64,000 nt of DNA from Allomuricauda sp. (GCA_030148335.1 JASBTQ010000019.1:62001-126000), one strand, 5' to 3'. Positions 27,365-37,596 are shown, counted from the stretch's first letter. Translations and numbers: made by a program. Notes: a model not told the origin generated them from the sequence alone.

Positions 27365-29461
27365 TCATTGATTTGTGGTGAACACACCGATTTCCGCAAA
27401 GGAAGTCCTGGCATCACCATTGTGTTTTTCCAAGGCTTTCAATTTTATATATCTAGCCAATGTTGGATTGAAATTTATCTTTTGTTCAATGCGATTGTTG
27501 GCCACATTGCTGAATTCCCCTTTCGATGCTGACTTCCATGTTCGGTTATCCTGACTTACCCAAAATTCATACTTGGTGATGATCCCAAACGGATAGCGTT
27601 CTTGGATGGGCCAATAGCTAAATCCAGTTAGTGTATGGGATGCTCCCAAATCTAGGGTGATTTCATTGCTGTTCGAAGCATTTTCATCCGTTGCCCAAAA
27701 AGTATTGGGGTCGTCATCCATAAGTTTAACGAGATCGGCATCATTTTGAAGGGCCCCGACCACTTTCCAATCTTTTTTGGCCAGATCAAAGTATTGGCTC
27801 ACCGTCTGTGTTTGTTGTCTATTGTTCGGGTCCACGGCAATGGCCTTTACGTTTGTAGGGGTCAAGACAGGAAATGGGCCGTCATATTTTTCGGAGGTCG
27901 TTGTTGGTTCCATCCCATCAGTGGTCACATAGACGTCCACTTCATCATCAGGGACTTCAATGGAAACCATTCCGTCCCTATTTCGGGTGATTTTAGGGTC
28001 CACCAAAAGGGGAGGGGCATTATAGAGCTCAAGCGTGGAGAGTGTAATTGGGCCTTTGGCATCCAAAATATCCACCTTGACTTGGGTAGCGGTAACCGTT
28101 TCGAACCGAAGGATGCGCTTGTACCCCACTGTGGTCTGCTCGTCCAAAACTTGCCATGTGCCATCGACTTCGGCACTTACCGTGAATTTTTTGATGCGTT
28201 GTCCCAAAGGAATATACTCTTGAAGGAGTATGCGGTTGACTTTGGTGGGCTCATTTAAACTGATGGTGATGGAAGCCTGTGTTGTTCCGTCATCAGTGGC
28301 CCAGTAGGTTTCAAAGTCCCCATCGATGGCCTTTTCGGCATTGAAGGTGGAGCTGTTGCCACGGACATTGGAAGCACTGGCAGTACTTCCCTCCGCCAGT
28401 TCTTGGGCAAAATCGGTATCGATTTGTGCCTTCAGGGCCATCAATTGTTGTACATCGTTTTCATTCACCAGACCTCTATCGTCCACCGGAAGGTTCAACA
28501 AAAAGTTTCCGTTCCTCCCGATGGATTCGTAATAGGTTTGCACCAAACGGGGCAGGGTTTTTACCTGATGGTCCTCACCGGGATGATAGTACCACCCAGG
28601 GCGTATGGAGGTGTTCACTTCTGCGGGCAGCCAATGTGTACCGTCTTCATGGCCCGAACGCAATTCCACATATCGTGGCCAGCCAGGATGGATCTCATCC
28701 CTTCGCATCACGCTCCAGTTGGTCTCGTTGGCCCAACCTTCCTCGTTGCCGACCCAGCGTATGTCCGGTCCGCCGTCACTGAAAATGACCGCATTGGGCT
28801 GTAATTCCCGGATCATTTCGGTGGTCTTTTCCCATTCGTAATAGGTTTTGTTGTCTATTTTTCGGGTTTCGTTGGCACCCCCGTAGTATCCGGAACCTCC
28901 ATTGGCACCATCGAACCATACTTCGAAGAGTTCCCCATAATTGGTCAATAGTTCCCGTAACTGTTCATGGAAGATTTCTACGTATTCCGGTTTCCCATAA
29001 TGTTCGTTGTTGCGGTCCCAAGGGGAAAGGTATAACCCCAATTTTAGGCCATATTCCTTGCAGGCATCGGCCAATTCTTGGACCACGTCCCCTTTTCCAT
29101 CCTTCCAAGGCGAGTTTTTAACGGAATGTTCCGTGGTCTTGGTGGGCCACAAACAGAAACCATCATGGTGCTTTGCAGTTAAAATGATTCCCTTCATCCC
29201 GGCCTCTTTGGCCACTTTTGCCCACTGTCGGGTGTCCAGTTGGGTAGGGTTGAAAAGGGCAGGGGATTCTCCTCCAGTGCCCCATTCCATATCGGTAAAG
29301 GTGTTCATGTTGAAATGGACAAAGGCATAATATTGCAGTTCATGCCAATCCATTTGCCGTTGCGAAGGGGTTGGGCCAACAGCTTGGGGTGGTTCCACAG
29401 TCTGGCAAGCTACAAAAAGCAAGACCAGGGGGAAGATTAGGATGTGGGCTTTTCGAATCAT
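27365..29461 (-). CDS. GH29 alpha-L-fucosidase lipoprotein with discoidin-like domains
   Basis: A 698-residue lipoprotein (Cys19 in LFVAC). The GH29 barrel covers about 35-350 with TAKHHDGFCLWP and nucleophile Asp184 in EVWFDGANG. It is followed by an F5/8 type C (discoidin-like) domain near 360-480 (AIDGDFETYWATDD), a chitobiase/hexosaminidase-type C module near 490-560, and a second discoidin-like domain to the end (LMDDDPNTFWATDE). The arrangement matches the GH29 group often specific for alpha-1,3/1,4-linked fucose in Lewis-type structures, but specificity is inference. The ATG is 166 bp from the previous gene's stop; the SDR follows after 3 bp. Confidence 0.9.
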   Translation of the reverse strand: MIRKAHILIFPLVLLFVACQTVEPPQAVGPTPSQRQMDWHELQYYAFVHFNMNTFTDMEWGTGGESPALFNPTQLDTRQWAKVAKEAGMKGIILTAKHHDGFCLWPTKTTEHSVKNSPWKDGKGDVVQELADACKEYGLKLGLYLSPWDRNNEHYGKPEYVEIFHEQLRELLTNYGELFEVWFDGANGGSGYYGGANETRKIDNKTYYEWEKTTEMIRELQPNAVIFSDGGPDIRWVGNEEGWANETNWSVMRRDEIHPGWPRYVELRSGHEDGTHWLPAEVNTSIRPGWYYHPGEDHQVKTLPRLVQTYYESIGRNGNFLLNLPVDDRGLVNENDVQQLMALKAQIDTDFAQELAEGSTASASNVRGNSSTFNAEKAIDGDFETYWATDDGTTQASITISLNEPTKVNRILLQEYIPLGQRIKKFTVSAEVDGTWQVLDEQTTVGYKRILRFETVTATQVKVDILDAKGPITLSTLELYNAPPLLVDPKITRNRDGMVSIEVPDDEVDVYVTTDGMEPTTTSEKYDGPFPVLTPTNVKAIAVDPNNRQQTQTVSQYFDLAKKDWKVVGALQNDADLVKLMDDDPNTFWATDENASNSNEITLDLGASHTLTGFSYWPIQERYPFGIITKYEFWVSQDNRTWKSASKGEFSNVANNRIEQKINFNPTLARYIKLKALEKHNGDARTSFAEIGVFTTNQ

Positions 29462-29627
29462 TTTTCAAGTTTTTTTAAGAAATACAATCTCTTTCGCTAC
29501 CCGTTTTCAGGTGTGGAGCAGGTCGCTTTCATGGTTGGGTTTTTGATTTTCAAAAGGGTCAAATTGTTGCGCAACAGCATTTTCCGAAGCATTGCGCAGC
29601 ATACAATTTATTGTGATCACCTTCATA

Positions 29628-31016
29628 TTAATTACTTTCAATTACAGAACCATCTTCCCGGTACAACTCTATTTCACCATCCAAGAGCACGGCCAGCACA
29701 GTCATGTTTTCGTCCAAAACGTAATCCGGGACTTGGATGTATTGGATGCCCGGATAATGGCTCCAATAGATTTTTCCCACCACTTTGTGGGAGAGTTTGG
29801 TGCCATCACCCACAACCCATATCCGATTGATTTTGTTCTTTATTCCACGGAGCACGATTTCCCCGTTCGGATTTCCTTTTACGAAAAGGTACAAGATGCT
29901 TTTATCCTTTGAAAGCGTAGTTGGACCATAGAAATGTTCTTTGGGGATACCGGCAACGGTTCCAAAAATGGCTTCTTTGTGCTTTTGGGTCCAACGTCCC
30001 AAACCGGTCAACAGTTCTTCTTGTTCCTTTGGGATGGAACCATCTCCCTTGGGGCCAATGTCCAACAATAAATTTCCACCTGCAGAAATGACATCGGTGA
30101 AAATACCGATCAACTGATCCAGACTTTTGTAGTCATGGTCATTTTTTTGATATCCCCACGAGTTGTTTAGGGTCATGCAGAGTTCCCAATAGTTGTCCTT
30201 GGGACGGGTGACGGGCATGCCTTGCTCGGGAGTGGCATAATCACCATGTCCCTGCAATCTGGAATTGATGATGGTGCGGGGATTTTGATCGAGCAGCATT
30301 TGCCGGACCTTGGGGGCTTCCCACTCTGCTGAGCTATGCTCCCAATCCCCATCAAACCACCAAAGGTCGGGGTTGTAGGTTTTTGAAAGCTCTTTCAGCT
30401 GTCCTTGGTAATAGTGTAAAAAGGTGTTCCAACGTTTGGGGTCGTCCGCGGGTTTGTACCGCATGGAATCCCGGGTGTGGTGGGTGTAGTCTTGATAGGA
30501 CCAATCGGGAAGGGAATAATAGATGCCTACCTTTAACCCATCCTTTCTGAGGGCATTCACAAAAGGCGAAAGTACATCCCTCTTGGCCGCGGAGGCCTTT
30601 TTGGCATTGAAATCCCCAAACTTGCTGTCCCAAAGGGCAAATCCGTCATGGTGTTTTGAGGTAATGACAGAGTAACAGGCCCCACTTTTTTTGATGAGAT
30701 CGGTCCAGGCCGCAGGGTCGTAGTTTTTGGCCGTAAATCCATCGGTCTGTTTCAGGTAATCGTTATGTGAAATATATCCGTTGAAAAAGGACCAAGACTC
30801 ATCGATCCCATTTACGGCGTATAGCCCCCAATGGATGAAAATACCCAATTTGGCATCTTGGAACCACTGCATCTTCTCATCAGTTTGCGAATGGTTCTGT
30901 GCCGTTCCAGCGACCGATGTCAAAAAGGACACGATGATAAGGCCCAATGGGGTCAACTTGTTGACAACTTGGACAGTGTTCTTTTGAAATGGCAATGTCA
31001 TTTTATATTGGATCAT
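29628..31016 (-). CDS. GH29 alpha-L-fucosidase (exported)
   Basis: A 462-residue exported alpha-L-fucosidase. Signal peptide ends near AGTAQ. Barrel landmarks: KLGIFIHWGLYAV, ITSKHHDGFALWDS with the HH pair, nucleophile Asp222 in WWFDGDWE, and GGNLLLDIGP. A short beta-sandwich follows. GH29 enzymes use a retaining mechanism and remove terminal alpha-L-fucose. The gene begins 16 bp from the GH95 remnant's stop in the same operon. An internal ATG at codon 6 is an alternative start. Confidence 0.9.
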   Translation of the reverse strand: MIQYKMTLPFQKNTVQVVNKLTPLGLIIVSFLTSVAGTAQNHSQTDEKMQWFQDAKLGIFIHWGLYAVNGIDESWSFFNGYISHNDYLKQTDGFTAKNYDPAAWTDLIKKSGACYSVITSKHHDGFALWDSKFGDFNAKKASAAKRDVLSPFVNALRKDGLKVGIYYSLPDWSYQDYTHHTRDSMRYKPADDPKRWNTFLHYYQGQLKELSKTYNPDLWWFDGDWEHSSAEWEAPKVRQMLLDQNPRTIINSRLQGHGDYATPEQGMPVTRPKDNYWELCMTLNNSWGYQKNDHDYKSLDQLIGIFTDVISAGGNLLLDIGPKGDGSIPKEQEELLTGLGRWTQKHKEAIFGTVAGIPKEHFYGPTTLSKDKSILYLFVKGNPNGEIVLRGIKNKINRIWVVGDGTKLSHKVVGKIYWSHYPGIQYIQVPDYVLDENMTVLAVLLDGEIELYREDGSVIESN

Positions 31017-31032
31017 TTAATCGTTCGTTTTT

Positions 31033-31521
31033 TTAAGCTTTGCTTAGCTTGATTTCCTCATTGGCCTTTAGTTGTAGGTCAGCGATAGCGATGGACAAGC
31101 TATATGTTATGGCAATGCTCGTGTCGGATGGGGAACGAAAGGCAACTTCCTCCAAGGTACCATTCTTCCAACTCATATCCACCTTCATAGTTTTGCCCTC
31201 ACGTAGCAATTGTCGCAACTCCTCCAGGTCTTCGGGGGTTCCCTGCGCATCTTCCCAATCCGATCCTTCGGCCCACATGGAGTCCTCGTTCAGTTGAAGG
31301 TGTTCTTTGAATGGATATCCAAAGACCATGGCCCCCGAATGACCGTTGCCAATGGGACGGGCCTGCATCCATTCTTCGGCTGGGGCGGAATACCATAAAA
31401 CTTTCTCGGAATCCTGTGCTTTCAAGTTGGAAAAGATAGTGGCCAAAACGAAGACCAGCACCCATGCCAATTTTGGCACAAGATGGTTGGTTGAGAGTGG
31501 AATATTTAATTTGGCGATCAT
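31033..31521 (-). pseudogene. GH95 alpha-L-fucosidase remnant with large in-frame internal deletion
   Basis: A 162-codon intact frame. Residues 1-36 are a signal peptide; 39 to about 110 match the start of family GH95 (WYSAPAEEWMQARPIGNG, then a MVFG...LQLNEDSMW block, and an EDLEELRQLLREGK helix). Right after GKTM it switches to the extreme GH95 C-terminus, KVDMSWKNGTLEEVAF followed by a beta-rich tail. The family is normally about 750-800 residues, so roughly 600 residues including the whole catalytic (alpha/alpha)6 barrel are absent without breaking the frame. It cannot be a fucosidase in this form. Its ATG overlaps the fuconolactonase stop (ATGA), so coupling is preserved. A collapsed assembly is the main alternative explanation. 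Confidence 0.75.
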
Positions 31522-32354
31522 ATCCTATAAAATTTTAGGGCGTTCAACCCCATGACCTGTTCCTGGGATTCCTTCGGATATTGGGTCAGATATTGAATCA
31601 AAATATCTTTTACTTGTCCGTATTCGGCAGAGAGCAGACAAACGGGCCAATCCGAACCGAACATGATTCGCTCAGCACCAAAGGAATCGAACACCACATC
31701 CAGATAGGGGATGAAATCATTTTTGGACCATTTTCCCCAAGCAGCTTCTGTGACCATTCCAGAAGCCTTGCAATACACATTCTTCCGTTTGCCAAGTTCA
31801 CCCATATAGTGTTCCCAGTTAGAATCTATTTTTCCATTGATATTGGGCTTGGCGATATGGTCCAAGACAAAAGATTGGCCAGGGAACAGTTTTACCAGTT
31901 CCAATGCAGGGGACAAATGCTTCGGATAGATAAGAATGTCATAAGTGAGGTCATATTTTTCCAATAGGGATAGCCCTCTTTGGAACTCGGGACGGAGCAT
32001 AAAATAGTCGTCCGGTTCATCCTGGACAACATGCCGTAATCCTTTCAATAATGGATCTTTTGCATACTCCTGTAGTTTTTCCCCGATATCCTCGGCACAT
32101 AGGTCAAGCCAGCCCACAACTCCTTTTATGAACGGATGTTGCTTTGCAAGGTCCAGCAAAAACAAGGTTTCGGCTTCGGATTGCTGTGCCTGGATGGCAA
32201 TACAGCCATCCATATCGTTTTGTTGGAGCAAGGGATATAGATCGACAGGTAAAAAATCCTTTTTAATGGTCTCCATGGAAGGACCGATCCATTCATGTGT
32301 GCTCGGATGGTATTTCCAAAAATGCTGGTGACTGTCGATTTTTACGTTGCTCAT
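31518..32354 (-). CDS. Amidohydrolase, probable L-fuconolactonase
   Basis: A 278-residue metal-dependent hydrolase of the amidohydrolase_2 group (COG3618-like). The N-terminal metal motif DSHQHFW, the LRHVVQDEPDDYF segment typical of L-fucono- and L-rhamnono-lactonases, FVLDHIAKPNI with a metal-ligand His, and GSDWPVC with the catalytic Asp are all seen. It would hydrolyse L-fuconolactone to L-fuconate, step two of the oxidative fucose route. Its start follows the GH3 stop by about 100 bp and its stop overlaps the GH95 remnant by 4 bp. Confidence 0.85.
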   Translation of the reverse strand: MSNVKIDSHQHFWKYHPSTHEWIGPSMETIKKDFLPVDLYPLLQQNDMDGCIAIQAQQSEAETLFLLDLAKQHPFIKGVVGWLDLCAEDIGEKLQEYAKDPLLKGLRHVVQDEPDDYFMLRPEFQRGLSLLEKYDLTYDILIYPKHLSPALELVKLFPGQSFVLDHIAKPNINGKIDSNWEHYMGELGKRKNVYCKASGMVTEAAWGKWSKNDFIPYLDVVFDSFGAERIMFGSDWPVCLLSAEYGQVKDILIQYLTQYPKESQEQVMGLNALKFYRI

Positions 32355-32457
32355 AAATTTTCTGTCTTCAAGGTTGACAGCAGTTCCGTTTCGTTGGTGT
32401 CGGATGCTCCAACAGGTTGGACCCTGACCTATATCAATTGTTCAGGGTACCTGCCGA

Positions 32458-35121
32458 TCACGGCAATACCGTGAAATGGGTCCGGATCAGATCCATACTG
32501 TTTCCTCCGATCATCACCTCAAACTTGCCCGGTTCGACCACATAATCCATTTCCTTGTTCCAAACAGCAAGTTCTTCAGGTGTAAGGGTGAAGGTGACTT
32601 TTTGGGTCTCTCCCTTCTTGAGAAAGATCCGTCTAAAGCCCTTCAATGTTTTTTCGGGGGTGGTCACACTGCTATATACATCATTGATGTAAAGTTGTAC
32701 CACCTCTTCCCCATCTCGATTACCCGTATTTTTTACGGATACGGAGACGGTGACATTTCCATCTTTTTGTATTTCTGGAGTTTCCACTTTGATATCGGAA
32801 TATTCAAAAGTGGTATAGCTCAGACCATGTCCAAAGACATATAATGGGTTTTCGCTCTCGCTCACATATCTATGGATGGCAGAGGGTTTTTGGTTGTAAT
32901 AGATGGGCAGTTGCCCCACAGATTTAGGGAAGGTGAGAGGTAACTTCCCGCTGGGATTGTACTCCCCAAAAAGCACTTGTGCAACCGCTTTTCCTCCAAG
33001 TTCCCCGGGAAACCATGCTTCCACTATGGCCGGAACATTGTTCTGGACCCAGTTGATGGATAGCGGGCGTCCGTTGAGCAAAACGCATACAACCGGTTTT
33101 CCGGTCTGTTGTACCGCCTGTATGAGTTCGTTTTGCATGCCATGGAGGTCCAAAGTGGCGACATCCCTATTTTCTTCCACTAATTCCTTGGATTCTCCCA
33201 AGACAACGATGGCCACATCGGACTTTTTCACCAGATCCAAGGCAGGTTGAAAATTGACCTTTTCCCTGTTCCAGCGCAAATGTGCCCTGGCTCCCCAGCC
33301 TCCTTCCCACATTTCAATGCGGACTTTATAGGTTTTGCCGACCTCTATTTTTTGGGGTATTGTGACAATGTTTGTGCTTCCCTTCCTCCAATTGTCAATG
33401 ACCAATTGATCGTCCAGCCACATTCGGATGCCATCATCCGAGCTCAATCCCAGCCAGCCATCAAAAGCCTGGTCACTTTTTATAAAACCGGTCCACCGGA
33501 TGGAAAAGTTATCATCTTCCACACCAATACCGGGAGACCAGGGCCAATCAAATTCCAACTCCTTGTCGATCCTGACCAAGGCTGGGTCACCCTGCAAATT
33601 TCTATTGTTGAAGTACTCACCCTTCAGGCCGTTCTGTGAACCATCCGGAACGAACAAATATTCGGATGGAATGGCCTGTCCTTTTACAATCAAGGGAACG
33701 CCCTCTTCATACTGAACAAGGGTATTGGGACCAACGGTCTGTTTGATTCCTTCAAGAACGGTTGTTGCCACTTTGTTCCTCACAGCATACCCTCCCAATC
33801 TCGATTGGTCCGCATTGGGACCTATGACAGCTATCGATTTGATATTCTTGTCCAAAGGCAATAGGTTGTCTTGGTTTTTGAGCAACACAATCGACTTGAG
33901 GGCAGCTTCCAAGGCAATTTTTTGATGCTCTTCTGAGTGGAACCTTTCCTGGATCAATTTTTCACTGGTGTAGGGATTTTCAAAAAGCCCCAGCATAAAT
34001 TTAAGTCGCAGCACGCCCCCGACAGCCCTGTCAATCTCTTTCATGCTCAATTGGCCTTCGTTTACCAATTCGATCAAGGTCTCTTGCCAAAACTCATTGC
34101 TGAAATCGTAAAATTGCATATCCACTCCTGCCGATACTGCTTGGCGAATACTCTCTTTTGGGGAATCGGAAACGTTATGTGTGGTCTGGAGGTATTTGAT
34201 TGCCCCTAGATCGGAAACCACAATCCCCTTAAAACCATATTCTTTTCTTAGGACCTCTGTCAATAGCCAATGGTTCGAGGCGCAAGGGATGCCATCCAAC
34301 TCGGAATAGGCACACATGGTACCCAGCGCACCCCCTTTCATGAAGGCTTTCTGAAAGGATGGCAGGAAACTTTCCCGCGCCGTACGTTCGCCGACAAGGG
34401 CAGGAGAGGAGTTTCCACCAGCTTGTGGTATGCCGTGCACGGCAAAATGCTTGGGTTCGGCAATGATGGAGCGATCGGAGGCCAAACTTTCACCTTGAAG
34501 ACCTTGGACCATCGCCGTTCCCAATTCGCCCACCAAATAAACATCTTCCCCAAAGGTTTCGGCAATCCTTCCCCAGCGGGGTTCCAGACCAATATCCAAG
34601 TTCGGGCCAAGACCAAAATGGACCCCATGTGCCCTTGCTTCGGTGCCGATCACTTCCCCGACCTTCTTCACGAGTTCCGTGTCCCATGTGGCCCCTAAGC
34701 CAATGTTCATGGGAAAAGCGGTACTTCCCTCCGCCATATAGCCATGGAGCATTTCTTCCATGATAAGGGCCGGTATGCCCCATCTGTTGCTTTCGATCAC
34801 AAATTTTTGGAGGTCGTTGATGGTCTGCGCGGATTCTGGATAAAGGTCGTGGATGGCACCCACGCCCAAACTGTCTATTTTACTTTTGGCCTTATCCACG
34901 GAAAAATTCTGTCCGTCCACGAAAAACTCCCCCTTGTACATATCCATTTGGCGGACTTTTTCTTCGAGGCTCATTTTTGACAACAGATCGGTCACGCGCT
35001 CTTCCACAGAAAGTTGGGGGTTTTTGTAGCTGTTCCCTTTCTGCCCGAACAGGTTTTGGGACAGAACAGAGGTCAATAAGCAAATGGCGACGATTGTTTT
35101 CCTAATGTTGGCCTTATCCAT
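32458..35121 (-). CDS. GH3 beta-glycosidase with inserted PA14 domain
   Basis: An 887-residue exported GH3 enzyme (signal peptide ending NLFGQ if ATG 35121 is used; 35163 adds 14 residues). Domain order: N-terminal barrel (PNLDIGLEPRWGRIAETFGED, KHFAVHG), nucleophile Asp304 in GIVVSDLGAI, the (alpha/beta)6 sandwich split by a PA14 domain of about 150 residues (GLKGEYFNNRNL to RAHLRWNRE), and a C-terminal fibronectin-like domain. GH3 covers beta-glucosidases, xylosidases and N-acetylhexosaminidases; the PA14-inserted architecture is common for beta-glucosidase/xylosidase types. The typical SDW is SDL here. It would remove beta-linked sugars once fucose is stripped. Confidence 0.88.
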   Translation of the reverse strand: MDKANIRKTIVAICLLTSVLSQNLFGQKGNSYKNPQLSVEERVTDLLSKMSLEEKVRQMDMYKGEFFVDGQNFSVDKAKSKIDSLGVGAIHDLYPESAQTINDLQKFVIESNRWGIPALIMEEMLHGYMAEGSTAFPMNIGLGATWDTELVKKVGEVIGTEARAHGVHFGLGPNLDIGLEPRWGRIAETFGEDVYLVGELGTAMVQGLQGESLASDRSIIAEPKHFAVHGIPQAGGNSSPALVGERTARESFLPSFQKAFMKGGALGTMCAYSELDGIPCASNHWLLTEVLRKEYGFKGIVVSDLGAIKYLQTTHNVSDSPKESIRQAVSAGVDMQFYDFSNEFWQETLIELVNEGQLSMKEIDRAVGGVLRLKFMLGLFENPYTSEKLIQERFHSEEHQKIALEAALKSIVLLKNQDNLLPLDKNIKSIAVIGPNADQSRLGGYAVRNKVATTVLEGIKQTVGPNTLVQYEEGVPLIVKGQAIPSEYLFVPDGSQNGLKGEYFNNRNLQGDPALVRIDKELEFDWPWSPGIGVEDDNFSIRWTGFIKSDQAFDGWLGLSSDDGIRMWLDDQLVIDNWRKGSTNIVTIPQKIEVGKTYKVRIEMWEGGWGARAHLRWNREKVNFQPALDLVKKSDVAIVVLGESKELVEENRDVATLDLHGMQNELIQAVQQTGKPVVCVLLNGRPLSINWVQNNVPAIVEAWFPGELGGKAVAQVLFGEYNPSGKLPLTFPKSVGQLPIYYNQKPSAIHRYVSESENPLYVFGHGLSYTTFEYSDIKVETPEIQKDGNVTVSVSVKNTGNRDGEEVVQLYINDVYSSVTTPEKTLKGFRRIFLKKGETQKVTFTLTPEELAVWNKEMDYVVEPGKFEVMIGGNSMDLIRTHFTVLP

Positions 35122-35199
35122 AATTGAATTGATCACTATTGATTTTTTATGGGACATTTTCAAAAGGTGTGTTGGATAACTCTTGAGATGTCCAAGTTC

Positions 35200-36057
35200 C
35201 TATTTTTTATATGCAATACAGGTTTGTTTTGACTTACCCAGACCTTCAATCCCCAGTTCCATACGATCTCCTGGTTTGAGATATCGGGGAGGGTCAAAAC
35301 CAAGACCCACACCAAAAGGGGTTCCAGTGGAAATAACATCCCCTGGCAATAGGGTCATATATTGGCTGATATAGGAAACCACTTCTTGAACATTGAAAAC
35401 AAAATCTGATGTGGATGAATGTTGCAATCGCTCCCCATTGACGTCCAGCCACAGTTCCAAATTGTTCGGGTCCTTGATCTCATCGGTGGTGGCAATGTAG
35501 GGACCAAGTGGCGCGAAGGTGTCACAGCCCTTCCCTTTGCACCATTGTCCCCCCTTCTCGATCTGGAAGGCTCTTTCACTGATGTCGTTGTGAAGCACGT
35601 AACCTGCAATATGATCAAAGGCTTCCGATTCTTCGATATAGGAAGCTTTTTTGCCTATCACGATGGCCAGTTCCACTTCCCAATCGGTCTTTATACTGTT
35701 TTTGGGGATGATGACATCATCATTGGGACCACATATGGCAGTGGTCGATTTAAAAAAAAGTACAGGTTCCTTCGGAACGGCCATCCCTGACTCTTCGGCA
35801 TGTTTTGCATAATTCAAGCCCACGCATACCAGTTTCGAGGGTCTGGCCAATGGCGGTCCCAAGCGGGTTTCCTTTGGGATTTCGGGACAATGGGCTGCAT
35901 TTTTGCCGAGCCATTCCCTCAAATGGGCAATGCCGTCACTCCCGAAAAAAGCTTCATCATAATCCTGGACAAAGGCCGAGACATCCAGCCATTTCCCATC
36001 TTCGGTCTGTATCCCCGGTTTTTCTTTTCCTATGTCTCCAAATCGTATCAGTTTCAT
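35200..36057 (-). CDS. Fumarylacetoacetate-hydrolase family: 2,4-diketo-3-deoxy-L-fuconate hydrolase
   Basis: A 285-residue FAH-family protein. Metal-binding and catalytic blocks: LVCVGLNYAKHAEE, the metal-ligand acidic residues in DWEVELAIVIGK, GYVLHNDISER, KGCDTFAPLGPYI and GDVISTGTPFGVG. In the non-phosphorylating fucose route this family splits 2,4-diketo-3-deoxy-L-fuconate into pyruvate and L-lactate. Placement among fuconate genes and the presence of an L-lactate-type oxidase at the operon's end make that role more likely than aromatic catabolism. Confidence 0.85.
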   Translation of the reverse strand: MKLIRFGDIGKEKPGIQTEDGKWLDVSAFVQDYDEAFFGSDGIAHLREWLGKNAAHCPEIPKETRLGPPLARPSKLVCVGLNYAKHAEESGMAVPKEPVLFFKSTTAICGPNDDVIIPKNSIKTDWEVELAIVIGKKASYIEESEAFDHIAGYVLHNDISERAFQIEKGGQWCKGKGCDTFAPLGPYIATTDEIKDPNNLELWLDVNGERLQHSSTSDFVFNVQEVVSYISQYMTLLPGDVISTGTPFGVGLGFDPPRYLKPGDRMELGIEGLGKSKQTCIAYKK

Positions 36058-36096
36058 ATCTCTTTTCTGGCTTTGATTGTTATTTCCTTTTTTTGT

Positions 36097-37584
36097 CTAG
36101 TTCAACTTGGTCGTAAATGCCACGGTTCCCTTCATGCTGTTCTTGGCCGATGAAGGAATGGTAAAAACTGTGGTGTCGCCCTCTTTTTTCCATTTGACTT
36201 TCCCAGAGCTTCCCAAGATGGTGGCCTTTCGGATATTGTCCTTGGGTAGGCCCACAAATTCAATGGTATCGGGAAGTGTCTCTTCATTTTCATCCATCAA
36301 ATAGATCAGATAAAGGGTACCGTCCGGTTTGGAAGTTAGGCATACCTTTTCATATTTATAGGGAGCAATGGCCTCGGTGCCATAAATCGCCTCGCTATTG
36401 GTGCCCATCCAATCCCCAATGCCCTGAAGGAGGTTATAGGCCCCTTGGTCCCATTTACCTTCCGGGCTGGGGGCAATGTTCAACAGGAGGTTGCCCCCTT
36501 TGGCCACAATATCGACCAAGGTGTGAACGGCCTTTTTGGTGCTCATATAATTGGCATTGAAGGCATAGGACCATCCGCCTCCGGCAATGATGCACGATTC
36601 CCAAGGGTAGGGAAGAGCCTTTTCGGGTACGCGGTTCTCTGGGGTCAGGTAGTTTTGGTTTTTTCCATGGACGGCCCTGTCCACTACGATTAGACCGGGC
36701 TGTTTTTCACGGGCCTTTTCCACCAATTCGTCCATACGGATGTCCTGGTTCACTATACGGTGTTTGAGATACCCATTGTCATTGTTTACAAGTTGTTGGT
36801 CGTACCAGCTGGTAATCTCGGATTTGGGTGTTTTGGCCACCCAACCCCCGTCGAGCCACAAAATGTCCACTTTGCCGTAATCCGTGAGCAGTTCCAAGAT
36901 CTGGTTGTGGGTAAACTCCACGAATTTGTTCCATTTTTCGGGATTGGCCTCAGGTTCGTAATTCACGTTTCGGTCCCTTGGCGGATAGTAGGGGTCCCAA
37001 TAATTGGGGTGGTGCCAATCAGGTTTTGAAAAATAGGCCCCAGTCCAAAGTCCCTCCCCCCGAAAGGCATCAAAGACCTCCTTGGTTATGTTGGCCTTTG
37101 GATTTTTACTGAAAGGGGTTTTGGGGTCGGTGATTTTGTAATCCGTGTACTTCGAATCGAACATGCTGAAGCCATCGTGGTGCTTGGTGGTAAAGACCAC
37201 GTATTTCATGCCGGCGTTCTTGGCGGCCTTGGCCCATTTTTCGGGATCGAAGTTGACCGGGTTGAAAGTGGTCTGCAGACCTTCATATTCTTTTTTGTAT
37301 GCAAAGTAATTGTCGGGATTGGAACCTTTTTTCCGTTCACACCAGCCGTATTCCTCCGGACAGATGGACCAAGACTCCACAATGCCCCATTGACTGTAAG
37401 GCCCCCAGTGCATGAGCAATCCAAATTTCAGGTCCTGCCATTCCTCCAGTTTTTTGAGGACCAAAGGATCCGTCTCGGGAACATAGCGTTCGTCTTCGTA
37501 AACGGCTTGGGCCGAAAGTTGCCCAAAAATAATCAAAAGGAGTAGGATCAAAGAGCTGTTGGGTTTGGTTCTGTTATGGGTCAT
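36097..37584 (-). CDS. GH29 alpha-L-fucosidase (exported, divergent)
   Basis: A 495-residue exported GH29 protein with signal peptide ending QLSAQ. FGLLMHWGPYSQWG, TTKHHDGFSMFDS, nucleophile Asp245 in ILWLDGGWV (WLDGG instead of the more usual WFDG), and GGNLLLNIAP are seen. It has a long insertion between residues 75 and 110 and another around 195-215 rich in aromatic and proline residues compared with the other three GH29s, suggesting a differently shaped subsite. It lies between the KDF dehydrogenase (12 bp) and the FAH gene. Confidence 0.88.
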   Translation of the reverse strand: MTHNRTKPNSSLILLLLIIFGQLSAQAVYEDERYVPETDPLVLKKLEEWQDLKFGLLMHWGPYSQWGIVESWSICPEEYGWCERKKGSNPDNYFAYKKEYEGLQTTFNPVNFDPEKWAKAAKNAGMKYVVFTTKHHDGFSMFDSKYTDYKITDPKTPFSKNPKANITKEVFDAFRGEGLWTGAYFSKPDWHHPNYWDPYYPPRDRNVNYEPEANPEKWNKFVEFTHNQILELLTDYGKVDILWLDGGWVAKTPKSEITSWYDQQLVNNDNGYLKHRIVNQDIRMDELVEKAREKQPGLIVVDRAVHGKNQNYLTPENRVPEKALPYPWESCIIAGGGWSYAFNANYMSTKKAVHTLVDIVAKGGNLLLNIAPSPEGKWDQGAYNLLQGIGDWMGTNSEAIYGTEAIAPYKYEKVCLTSKPDGTLYLIYLMDENEETLPDTIEFVGLPKDNIRKATILGSSGKVKWKKEGDTTVFTIPSSAKNSMKGTVAFTTKLN

Positions 37585-37596
37585 ATCGTACCTGTG

